From NCBI RefSeq assembly GCF_012844305.1, contig NZ_JABANE010000037.1:1-64000 (forward strand): a stretch of 64,000 bases of DNA, in the 5' to 3' direction. The notes beneath the pieces are model-generated. The model was not told the origin of the DNA and searched no databases. It saw only the letters and a program-made list of their open reading frames with translations. How positions within the stretch are numbered: the stretch's first letter is position 1; each line of letters opens with the position of its first letter. Of this stretch, positions 46,702-53,884 are shown in pieces. The stretch is from Flammeovirga aprica JL-4. Its GTDB lineage: Bacteria > Bacteroidota > Bacteroidia > Cytophagales > Flammeovirgaceae. The position numbers were made by a program, and so were the translations under genes.

Positions 46702-47853
46702 TTACTTATGGATAAAAGCAGGACGTTCCTTGAAGGAATCTGTATGAAACTGCTTCACCACTTTTTTGTCTTTAGTAATCGTGATTTGTTTGTTTTCAGA
46801 ATTGACATTGTACTTATGATGTTCCATGATTACTAAGAAATCATTTTCATCTACTTCTTCAATTCTGTATCCTGATTTCGTTTTAAACTCTGTTAAAAGA
46901 ATGTTCTGATAATAAATTCCCATCCATTTTTTGTTGTGGGGCTTTAATAGAATATCATGGTGAACGTGGTAAGTCTTCAGTTTCAACTTGTCACTGTTCA
47001 TCATTTGGAAGTATTCACTGTAAATATCAATCATGTATTCACCATCAAAAGCAATATTATCACCAGACTTCTTCTCTTTTAAGTGAAGCCAAGAGTAGTA
47101 ATTATTGACGATGTCATAATCTTTCTCTATTGATTTAGCTTCTTTAGCGATAGAAGGAGGTAAATCCTTTTTCAAGCGGATATTTTCATGGTTGTCTACT
47201 TTGTGAATGTAGTGATTGCCAAGAAGGAACTGTTCCATTTCAGACAAGTCTGAAGCAACAACTACTTCCTCAATCGTATCTTCCAATTCTATTTCAATCT
47301 CATCTTCCTCTTCTTTTTCTACAATCTTTTTCTTGCCTTCTACATCAATAACCTCAAACTCTTGTTGTTGGTCACTGATAAAGATGATGCTTTGAGGATC
47401 GTAAGCCACAGAGTCAGTTTCTTTTTTAGTCACTTCTGGATATTCAGAAGATGTACTTTTTTCAAGTCTGCCCATTCTAGCATTGGCATCAGATACCCTG
47501 TTTCTAAAGTAGCGGTAGTCCATTGTTTGAATATGGCGTAGTCTGACAGAGGAAACAACTTGTTGATCTTTCTTTACAGCAACATACCCATAATCATTAG
47601 GGTTAGTCTTGAAAGAAACTACATTGTTTTCTCGAGTAATAGGATATTCTTTTTCAACGTCGTTGATTCTAGTAAGGAGTGATAACTGGTTAAGATCATT
47701 GACTTTATCGACGAAAGCATGATATTCACCATTTTTTTCAGCAATTAGTAAGACTCCATTCCATGTACGGTTATTGTTGAAAGCACTGATTATAAATATT
47801 CCTAATGTTAGTAATAATAATCGTAAAGAGTTTAGCGAGGGCGAAATTCTCAT
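46702..47853 (-). CDS. Exported protein of unknown function, tandem paralogue B
   Basis: The 383-residue product has a signal peptide (about 1-24). It shares a layout with the gene upstream: WNGVLLIAEK near the N-terminus against FWDGILLTHK there, SSVRL against ASVRL, the NARM motif in both, a charged Glu-rich linker, then YYSWLHLKEK against FHSWLYLEHK and KPHNKKWMGIYYQ against KPYNKKLLGIFYE near the C-terminus. No known domain recognised. The linker (about 175-200, VEKEEEDEIEIELEDTIEEV) is strongly acidic. Probably periplasmic or surface-exposed. Confidence 0.65.
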   Translation of the reverse strand: MRISPSLNSLRLLLLTLGIFIISAFNNNRTWNGVLLIAEKNGEYHAFVDKVNDLNQLSLLTRINDVEKEYPITRENNVVSFKTNPNDYGYVAVKKDQQVVSSVRLRHIQTMDYRYFRNRVSDANARMGRLEKSTSSEYPEVTKKETDSVAYDPQSIIFISDQQQEFEVIDVEGKKKIVEKEEEDEIEIELEDTIEEVVVASDLSEMEQFLLGNHYIHKVDNHENIRLKKDLPPSIAKEAKSIEKDYDIVNNYYSWLHLKEKKSGDNIAFDGEYMIDIYSEYFQMMNSDKLKLKTYHVHHDILLKPHNKKWMGIYYQNILLTEFKTKSGYRIEEVDENDFLVIMEHHKYNVNSENKQITITKDKKVVKQFHTDSFKERPAFIHK

Positions 47854-47915
47854 AATTTTGAATTAAAGAGATACATTTATATTTATTAAAGTAATATTAT
47901 TTGCAAAAATAGAGA

Positions 47916-49127
47916 TTATTCTTTGTAGTAAAAATGATCTTCCTGATGAAATATACCTTTATTTATCTTATGAATGACTTTTTCTTTATTCTTGATGATC
48001 AAAAACTCATTATCATGGTAGACTGAATAGGTTTCTGGGCCGGTTGTTATAAGTAATGTATTGTCGTCTACGACTTTAAAATGATAAATCTCATTCGATT
48101 TTAAAGCAGAAAGCTCATTTTTCTCATAGAAAATACCAAGCAGTTTTTTATTATAGGGCTTAACGAAGAAATGATTCTCCACGAAGAACTTTTCTATCTG
48201 TCGCTCATTTTCATATTGAATATTGAAATAATCTTCGTTAATTTCAAAAACAGCATCCCCATCAAAAGAATATTTCTCTTTTGTTTCTTTATGCTCTAAG
48301 TAGAGCCAAGAATGAAAATCAGTAATAATTTTGTAATCATCATCAAATTGTTGAGCATCTTTCTTTTCTTCCTTCGTTATTTTACTTGTTTCTGAGTTGT
48401 ATACTGGGAAATTTGATTCATGTATATACTTTTCAAACAACATAAAATCAGAATAGTTCAATTTTTCGCTTTCTACACTCTCTTTTTTTACTCTGTCGGA
48501 GGTTTTCTCAGTATTCTGATTGTCATCAAGAATTATAGTACTTGGGGTATATACGTATTGTTGACTTGTGTCTATGACAGCATTTATTTTATCGGGGTCG
48601 CGCTCTTCCACTAATGTAAATCCTGGATTAAGATTTTCAGTAGATAAAATATCGCTGGTAGACAGTTTGTCTTCATCATCTTCATTTTCCTTATATATGG
48701 CCGCATATCTTCTAGGAATAAATGTACGGCCGTTTTTTTTGTCTACTGATTTCATCACAGACATACGGGCATTCATATAATATTCTTTTGAAGACATTGC
48801 TTCTGCTAATCGAACAGACGCCACAACAAACCCTAGCTTTTTCACTAAAATGAAACCTCTATGATCTTTTTCTGGCGAAATTGCAATTCTCACAAGCCGT
48901 CCAAAATCTTTTACTTTATGAGTAATGTTTTTTCCATCAATATTCGCAATGATCACTAAATCATCGATATTTTCAGTTTTATCAATAAATGCAGTGATTT
49001 CCTCATCAGTTTTGTGTGTCAATAAAATTCCGTCCCAAAATGGAGAGAAGTTACTGGCATTCAAGGATAAAGAGGTGGTCAAGAGTAATGATAGTAATAT
49101 AATATAACTTCTAGCGTACAAAATCAT
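47916..49127 (-). CDS. Exported protein of unknown function, tandem paralogue A
   Basis: Starting at 49127 (MILYARSYIILLSLLLTTSL) this 403-residue protein has a clean signal peptide; the extension to 49160 would put a charged start before it. It is a diverged paralogue of the following gene, sharing an N-terminal WDGILL/AFIDK block, NARM, and a C-terminal FDGDAVFEINEDYF and NKKLLGIFYE block. The middle region is disordered and rich in Glu, Asp and Ser. A 62-base gap separates them, same strand, one terminator at 46631. The tandem duplication suggests dosage or divergence of a surface role; nothing more can be said. Confidence 0.65.
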   Translation of the reverse strand: MILYARSYIILLSLLLTTSLSLNASNFSPFWDGILLTHKTDEEITAFIDKTENIDDLVIIANIDGKNITHKVKDFGRLVRIAISPEKDHRGFILVKKLGFVVASVRLAEAMSSKEYYMNARMSVMKSVDKKNGRTFIPRRYAAIYKENEDDEDKLSTSDILSTENLNPGFTLVEERDPDKINAVIDTSQQYVYTPSTIILDDNQNTEKTSDRVKKESVESEKLNYSDFMLFEKYIHESNFPVYNSETSKITKEEKKDAQQFDDDYKIITDFHSWLYLEHKETKEKYSFDGDAVFEINEDYFNIQYENERQIEKFFVENHFFVKPYNKKLLGIFYEKNELSALKSNEIYHFKVVDDNTLLITTGPETYSVYHDNEFLIIKNKEKVIHKINKGIFHQEDHFYYKE

Positions 49128-49395
49128 TATTTTAATCCAATAATATAAGAAGAGCGTCAACTAAACAACGGACAACTTATATCTATTATTTTTAATGAAT
49201 TTTTTTTTTTGTTGAATAAGTAAACTTTTAAAAGGTATTGTTCAATAAATAGCAAGACCTAGTGTATAATTGAGAGAATGATTCTTAATCAATATTGTTA
49301 ATAATGTTGGGTTAAACCTAACGAGATTGTGTTTAATTAAATTACATTAACTTAAAAATACATATTTATCTTCGACTTCTAAAATTTGATGTAAG

Positions 49396-49436
49396 AAAAA
49401 GGGTTATAAACTATTGCAAGTTCATAACCCTTTTTT
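49396..49436. terminator. Bidirectional hairpin terminator, probably that of plsC
   Basis: AAAAGGGTTAT pairs with ATAACCCTTTT with an inner AAC/GTT helix and T runs on both strands. On the minus strand it is the first terminator after plsC, 230 bases past the stop, with the inverted-repeat element in between. Confidence 0.8.
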
Positions 49437-49453
49437 GTATTCTTTGTGAAGTT

Positions 49454-49486
49454 CTAAGTACAAAGTCAAAAATAAATCATAGTTAA
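49454..49486. repeat. Degenerate end of an older inverted-repeat element
   Basis: CTAAGTACAAAGTCAAAAAT and the following bases match the left end of the 161-bp elements (TAAGTACTAAGACAAAAATA...) at most positions over about 30 bases. It lies directly next to the intact copy. No matching right end was found. Confidence 0.5.
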
Positions 49487-49497
49487 TTTTTTTTACT

Positions 49498-49658
49498 TAA
49501 GTACTAAGACAAAAATAAATAACACTAATTCATATTATTTTTTCTGATTACTGCCTTCCAAAAACTTTAAATAGAACCACTATTTATGCGTTTTTTCGCG
49601 TTGTACTCACAAAAAATAATTACGAATTAATTATCATTTATTTTCGGCTTAGTACTTA
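49498..49658. mobile_element. MITE-like element, copy 2 (161 bp)
   Basis: Same length and ends as copy 1 at 30721-30881 (TAAGTACTAAG...CTTAGTACTTA), differing by one base in the centre by eye. It carries no ORF. It starts 8 bases from the plsC stop codon (49666) and separates plsC from its terminator at 49396-49436. Confidence 0.88.
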
Positions 49659-49665
49659 AAAGAAA

Positions 49666-50529
49666 TTAAGCTTCCTTCGCTTCATTTTTAAACACTGGCT
49701 TGTCATTTGGGTTTTGCCCAATAGCATCAGTAATAGTCTGTACTATCTCGTTTACTGAAGCATCATTTGAGAATTGAATCGGATCTTTGATTTCCACTTT
49801 CAGTTTTGTTCCTCTTTTCTTAAAGAACAATCCTTTTTTGTCAAATGCTCTTCTGAATCCGTCAATGACAATAGGAACAACCACAGGGTTGTAACTCTTG
49901 ATGATGTTTCCAGTTCCTTTTCTAACAGGAGCGTACGGGCTTGTAGTTCCTTGAGGGAAAGTAACGAGCCATCCTTGGTCTAATGCTTTTTTGATTTTCA
50001 ATGGAGCATTAATATCCGCACCTCTTTTGACATCCTTTCCTTGTGCTCTCCATGATCTTTTCACTGTTACTGCACCTGCCAATGAGAAAATTTTAGGTAG
50101 CAGACCACTTTGTTTCATGGTTTCTTCCGCCGCAACATAATAAGTATTTACACGCGGATTAAGCATATATATAGGTAACGCTGCTACTCCTTTTTTGAAT
50201 CCCCATTTTGCACTGGCAAAAATGTGATAAAAAGAGATAACATCAGTGTAGTACGTTTGGTGGTTGGAAACAAACAATACATTGTTTTTTGGGAGATCTT
50301 TTAATTTCTCCATACCTGTTACTTGTAAATTGTTATGCAACTTCAAGCGGGGATAGGTGAATGCAGCCAGTGTTCCGATGATCATTCTTTTTAGAAAAAG
50401 AATATTCCCGAAGTTATCTCTCCTTATAAGTTGAAATTTCTTTTTATTAGGATTAATTTCTTTTGTCTCATCAAAAACATCTGTAATTTTTGTTCCAACC
50501 TCTTTACTCCCTTTATTCTTGTCTTCCAT
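49666..50529 (-). CDS. plsC: 1-acyl-sn-glycerol-3-phosphate acyltransferase-like protein
   Basis: Adds an acyl chain to lysophosphatidate or a related acceptor at the membrane. The catalytic NH-x4-D motif is SNHQTYYTD; the substrate-binding FPQGTTSP matches the FPEGTRS motif with Gln in place of Glu. The start at 50529 (MEDKNKGSKEV) is chosen because the longer reading adds an unconvincing peptide. The length of 287 aa is somewhat above the 240 typical, with a charged N-terminus. The Glu-to-Gln change means it may use another acceptor. A 161-bp element abuts its 3' end. Confidence 0.85.
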   Translation of the reverse strand: MEDKNKGSKEVGTKITDVFDETKEINPNKKKFQLIRRDNFGNILFLKRMIIGTLAAFTYPRLKLHNNLQVTGMEKLKDLPKNNVLFVSNHQTYYTDVISFYHIFASAKWGFKKGVAALPIYMLNPRVNTYYVAAEETMKQSGLLPKIFSLAGAVTVKRSWRAQGKDVKRGADINAPLKIKKALDQGWLVTFPQGTTSPYAPVRKGTGNIIKSYNPVVVPIVIDGFRRAFDKKGLFFKKRGTKLKVEIKDPIQFSNDASVNEIVQTITDAIGQNPNDKPVFKNEAKEA

Positions 50530-50858
50530 GTTATATAAATAATGACGTTTTATAGCTCGATAATATGAATTCGCGGCAATGATTATGTATGCATGCATAC
50601 TAAATACACCTCTTAAAAACTAGGTTTTATACAATTATACGAAATTATTAATGTTAAAACCGATGTTTTTTCATGTGATTTGCCCTGTTAGAGAATGAAT
50701 GTTGATTTTTGTTCAAATTAAAGAAGAATCCATTCACTTATTAAATAAAAAAAATCTTAAGAAATGTTTATGATGAGCAAAAATCAAAAAAAAATAGCCC
50801 CGAAGACCGCGTTTAAACTCTTTAAGGATTCTTATTCAATGTTTTAGTGGGTAAATGC
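50530..50858. other. Intergenic region between plsC and the rplU promoter
   Basis: About 330 AT-rich bases between divergent plsC and rplU. A palindrome TGCATGCA sits near 50590-50597. No ORF above about 25 codons, no hairpin with T tract and no obvious plsC promoter were recognised. Confidence 0.45.
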
Positions 50859-50889
50859 TTGTCTGTTATAAAAAATAGAGTTACATTTG
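50859..50889 (+). promoter_or_regulatory. Promoter of rplU-rpmA
   Basis: TTG (50859-50861), a 20-base spacer and TACATTTG (50882-50889) match the Bacteroidota consensus exactly. It predicts a leader of about 30 nt before the rplU ATG at 50926. Confidence 0.65.
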
Positions 50890-50925
50890 CAGGCATTTCG
50901 AGGAAAAAACAATATCGAAGAGACA

Positions 50926-51237
50926 ATGTACGCAATTGTAGAAATAGCAGGACAGCAATTCAAAGTAGAAGAAAATAAATATATCTATACTCATAAGTTA
51001 GACTCTGAAGAGGGTGCAGCAGTTGAGTTTGATAAAGTTCTTCTTGTTGATAACGCTGACAACGTATCAGTAGGAGCACCAACTGTAGAAGGTGCTAAAG
51101 TGACAGGTAAAGTACTTGGTCACGTAAAAGGCGAAAAAGTTATCGTCTTCAAAAAGAAGAGAAGAAAAGGTTACAGAGTGAAGAACGGTCATAGACAACA
51201 CTTCACGAAGGTTCTAATCGAAGGAATCTCTAACTAA
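50926..51237 (+). CDS. rplU: 50S ribosomal protein L21
   Basis: A 103-residue large-subunit protein starting MYAIVEIAGQQFKVEENKYI, the universal L21 N-terminus, so the longer reading from 50887 was cut (it would also contain the promoter). The core KVIVFKKKRRKGYRVKNGHR binds 23S rRNA. It is followed 37 bases later by rpmA, the usual partner, and both share the promoter at 50859-50889 and the terminator at 51557-51599. Confidence 0.98.
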   Translation: MYAIVEIAGQQFKVEENKYIYTHKLDSEEGAAVEFDKVLLVDNADNVSVGAPTVEGAKVTGKVLGHVKGEKVIVFKKKRRKGYRVKNGHRQHFTKVLIEGISN

Positions 51238-51274
51238 TTGATTTTAGAAATCGAATCCATAACGATAAAAAGAC

Positions 51275-51535
51275 ATGGCACACAAAAAAGGAGCGGGTAG
51301 CTCAAGAAACGGTAGAGAGTCGGAAAGTAAACGACTTGGTGTGAAAATTTTCGGTGGATCAGCAGCTAAAGCTGGTAATATCCTTGTTAGACAACGTGGT
51401 ACTACTCACCACCCAGGTCAAAACGTAGGAATGGGAAAAGATCACACATTATTTGCTCTAGTTGACGGAACTGTTGAGTTCAAGAAGAAAAGACTAGGTA
51501 GATCTTTCATCTCAGTAATCCCAACTGCTGAATAG
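51275..51535 (+). CDS. rpmA: 50S ribosomal protein L27
   Basis: The 86-residue protein begins MAHKKGAGSSRNGRESESKR, the conserved L27 N-terminus that reaches the peptidyl-transferase centre. It lacks the cleavable N-terminal extension found in Firmicutes. The middle GNILVRQRGTTHHPGQNVGM is standard. It ends the rplU-rpmA operon; obgE, often next in other bacteria, is not here. Confidence 0.98.
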   Translation: MAHKKGAGSSRNGRESESKRLGVKIFGGSAAKAGNILVRQRGTTHHPGQNVGMGKDHTLFALVDGTVEFKKKRLGRSFISVIPTAE

Positions 51536-51556
51536 TAAGTAGGTTTATTGATGATC

Positions 51557-51599
51557 AAAAGGTTCAAACCTGATACTATCAGGTTTGGACCTTTTTTTG
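51557..51599 (+). terminator. Terminator of rplU-rpmA
   Basis: AAAAGGTTCAAACCTGAT pairs with ATCAGGTTTGGACCTTTT over 18 positions with one G-T pair and is followed by further T residues. Confidence 0.95.
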
Positions 51600-51793
51600 T
51601 CAAAGTAATTAAGGCGAATTGAAATGATTTGAAAATAATTTGCGTTATTGATGTGATGCTTCTTTAGTATTTTTTTTTAATTAATGTTACCACAGTATTT
51701 TAATAAGTAACATTTGATTTATTTTAGCGCAAATATTTCAGTATCTTTATAAGACCTATCGATATCTCAATCAGATTAAAGGGGAAAGTTTGA

Positions 51794-53836
51794 ATGATTA
51801 ATGATTGTGTAACAGTTTGGCGTGAATGCTTGAACATTATCAAAAATGAAATCTCTACACAGAGTTTTCACACGTGGTTTATGCCTATTAAACCCGTTAA
51901 ACTGGAAAATAACGTTCTTACGATAGCAGTTCCAAGCCCTTTTTTCTATGAATGGTTGGAAGAATATTATGTGCATGTATTGAAAAAGGCAATTGATGCC
52001 GTTCTAGGACCAAATGGTAAACTAGAATATTCAATTATGGTCTCTAGAAGACCTAAAAATGCACCTTTTACAGTTCAGAGAAGACAACAGCCTGCACCTA
52101 ATAATACAGGCGGGTATGATCCGTATGGCAACAATTATAATGACCCTTACGGACAACAACCAAACCCCTCTTCTCAAAACCCTTCTCAAGGGCAACAGCA
52201 ATATAACAATACAGGCGGTTACCCTCCACAGCAACCACCTTCTCCAACACCTCAGTACCCTAATCCGAATACACCTCTGAATCAGGAGCCAAGTACTCCA
52301 AGTCAGAATGATATTCCTTCTTCCCCTTATACAAATACGCCATCTACAACACCTCCTCAGCAACAAGAAGGGGGATTTGGTAGAAGTAATGAAGCTAGGG
52401 AAAACAGAGAACAGCAACACCCTTTTGGGAATGATGCTTTTGGTGCTCATCAGGCAAAGGATTTACACAATACCCCAAATCCTATGCGTAGAAATGAGCC
52501 TGAACAGCCTGCACCTAAGCCAGCTCAAAGTTGGAGAGAAACTTCAAATCAGAATACAGCCTTTCCAAGTGAAAGTCAAAGTGAGAATTTAGGCGGTACG
52601 CAAAGCAACCGCTATCAGAATCCTCCACAATATAGAAAGAGTCAATCGCAACAATTGCCTCAATACAGATCTTCTTCTGCTCCGAAAAACAATCCGGAAG
52701 AACAGCAACAACGCCCTTATATGAACAATATGGGTGCTGAAAATCCTTCTGGCTTTGTAGATCATTTTAGAGTACCTAATGCTCAGGAAAGTTCGTATAG
52801 AGATTCCTATTTGAATCCAACGTATACTTTCGAGACTTATATTGAAGGAGATTGTAACCGTTTAGCCAGATCTGCAAGTATTGCAATTGCACGCAGACCA
52901 GGCGAAACAGCATTCAACCCATTGGTAGTTTACGGTGGTGTTGGATTGGGTAAAACCCACCTTGCTCAAGCTGTTGGTAATGAAGTGAAAAGAAACGATC
53001 CAAGTAAGTTCGTGCTTTATGTTACTTCAGAACAATTTACGACACAGTTTATTGAAGCGCTTAGAAACAATAATGTTCAACAGTTCACCAACTACTATTT
53101 GCAGGTAGATGTGTTGATTGTTGATGACATTCAATTCTTAGCAAAAAAGGAAAAAACACAGGAAAACTTCTTCCATATCTTCAACCGTCTTCATCAAAAC
53201 GGCAAGCAGATTATTATGACCACTGACCGTCCGCCAAGAAGCTTGGAAGGATTGACAGATCGTCTTTTATCCCGTTTTAAATGGGGTCTAACTGCCGATA
53301 TACAGAAGCCTGATTTCGAAACCAGAATTGCGATTGTAAAGCAAAAACTGATGTCAGAAGGGGTGAATGTACCTGATGATGTGGTGGAGTATTTATCTTA
53401 TAATATTGATTCCAATATCAGAGAATTGGAAGGTACTTTGGTGTCATTATTAGCCAACGCTTCTTTAATGCAAAAGGAGATTGATTTGGACATGGCTAAA
53501 AATGCTTTATTGAATATTGTAAGAAATACTGAAAAGGAAATTACAATTGATTTTATTCAGCAAATTGTATCAGAATACTTCGGTATTTCGGTAGAGGAGT
53601 TGAAATCAAAAACAAGAAAGAAAGATATTGCCCAAGCAAGGCAGATTGCCATGTATTTCTCTAAGGAATATACCAAAGAACCTTTAAAAACGATTGGTAA
53701 TCAGTTTGGCGGGCGTGATCATAGTACTGTAGTGCATGCAAGTAAAGCAGTAACTAAACGTACAGCTTCAGATTCTTTATACAATAGAATCCTAGAAGAA
53801 CTGTTGGATCAAATGAACATCAAAAGCAAAGGGTAG
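51794..53836 (+). CDS. dnaA: Chromosomal replication initiator DnaA with expanded domain II
   Basis: Domain I covers about 1-90 (CVTVWRECLNIIKNEISTQS). A linker of about 240 residues (97-339), rich in Gln, Asn, Pro and Ser, separates it from the AAA+ domain, which starts near LNPTYTFETYIEGD. Walker A is GGVGLGKT at 381-388, Walker B is DVLIVDDIQFL, and domain IV has the DnaA-box reading motif GRDHSTVVHASKAV near 640. Total length is 680 aa, about 200 more than usual; the excess is all in domain II. A promoter-like TATCTTTA lies at 51742-51749. No cluster of TTATCCACA boxes was seen nearby, so oriC is not shown here. Confidence 0.97.
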   Translation: MINDCVTVWRECLNIIKNEISTQSFHTWFMPIKPVKLENNVLTIAVPSPFFYEWLEEYYVHVLKKAIDAVLGPNGKLEYSIMVSRRPKNAPFTVQRRQQPAPNNTGGYDPYGNNYNDPYGQQPNPSSQNPSQGQQQYNNTGGYPPQQPPSPTPQYPNPNTPLNQEPSTPSQNDIPSSPYTNTPSTTPPQQQEGGFGRSNEARENREQQHPFGNDAFGAHQAKDLHNTPNPMRRNEPEQPAPKPAQSWRETSNQNTAFPSESQSENLGGTQSNRYQNPPQYRKSQSQQLPQYRSSSAPKNNPEEQQQRPYMNNMGAENPSGFVDHFRVPNAQESSYRDSYLNPTYTFETYIEGDCNRLARSASIAIARRPGETAFNPLVVYGGVGLGKTHLAQAVGNEVKRNDPSKFVLYVTSEQFTTQFIEALRNNNVQQFTNYYLQVDVLIVDDIQFLAKKEKTQENFFHIFNRLHQNGKQIIMTTDRPPRSLEGLTDRLLSRFKWGLTADIQKPDFETRIAIVKQKLMSEGVNVPDDVVEYLSYNIDSNIRELEGTLVSLLANASLMQKEIDLDMAKNALLNIVRNTEKEITIDFIQQIVSEYFGISVEELKSKTRKKDIAQARQIAMYFSKEYTKEPLKTIGNQFGGRDHSTVVHASKAVTKRTASDSLYNRILEELLDQMNIKSKG

Positions 53837-53884
53837 TACACACTGCCCTTCCTATTTTTTTAGCATTGATAATCCTATAATTCA

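Noticed and set aside
51536..51793. Possible oriC upstream of dnaA
   Set aside because: No cluster of TTATCCACA-like boxes and no clear DUE was seen between rpmA and dnaA or just after dnaA; in Bacteroidota oriC is often not next to dnaA.
52059..52592. Extra ORFs on both strands in the dnaA linker
   Set aside because: They arise from the low-complexity Gln/Asn/Pro codons and have no start context of their own.
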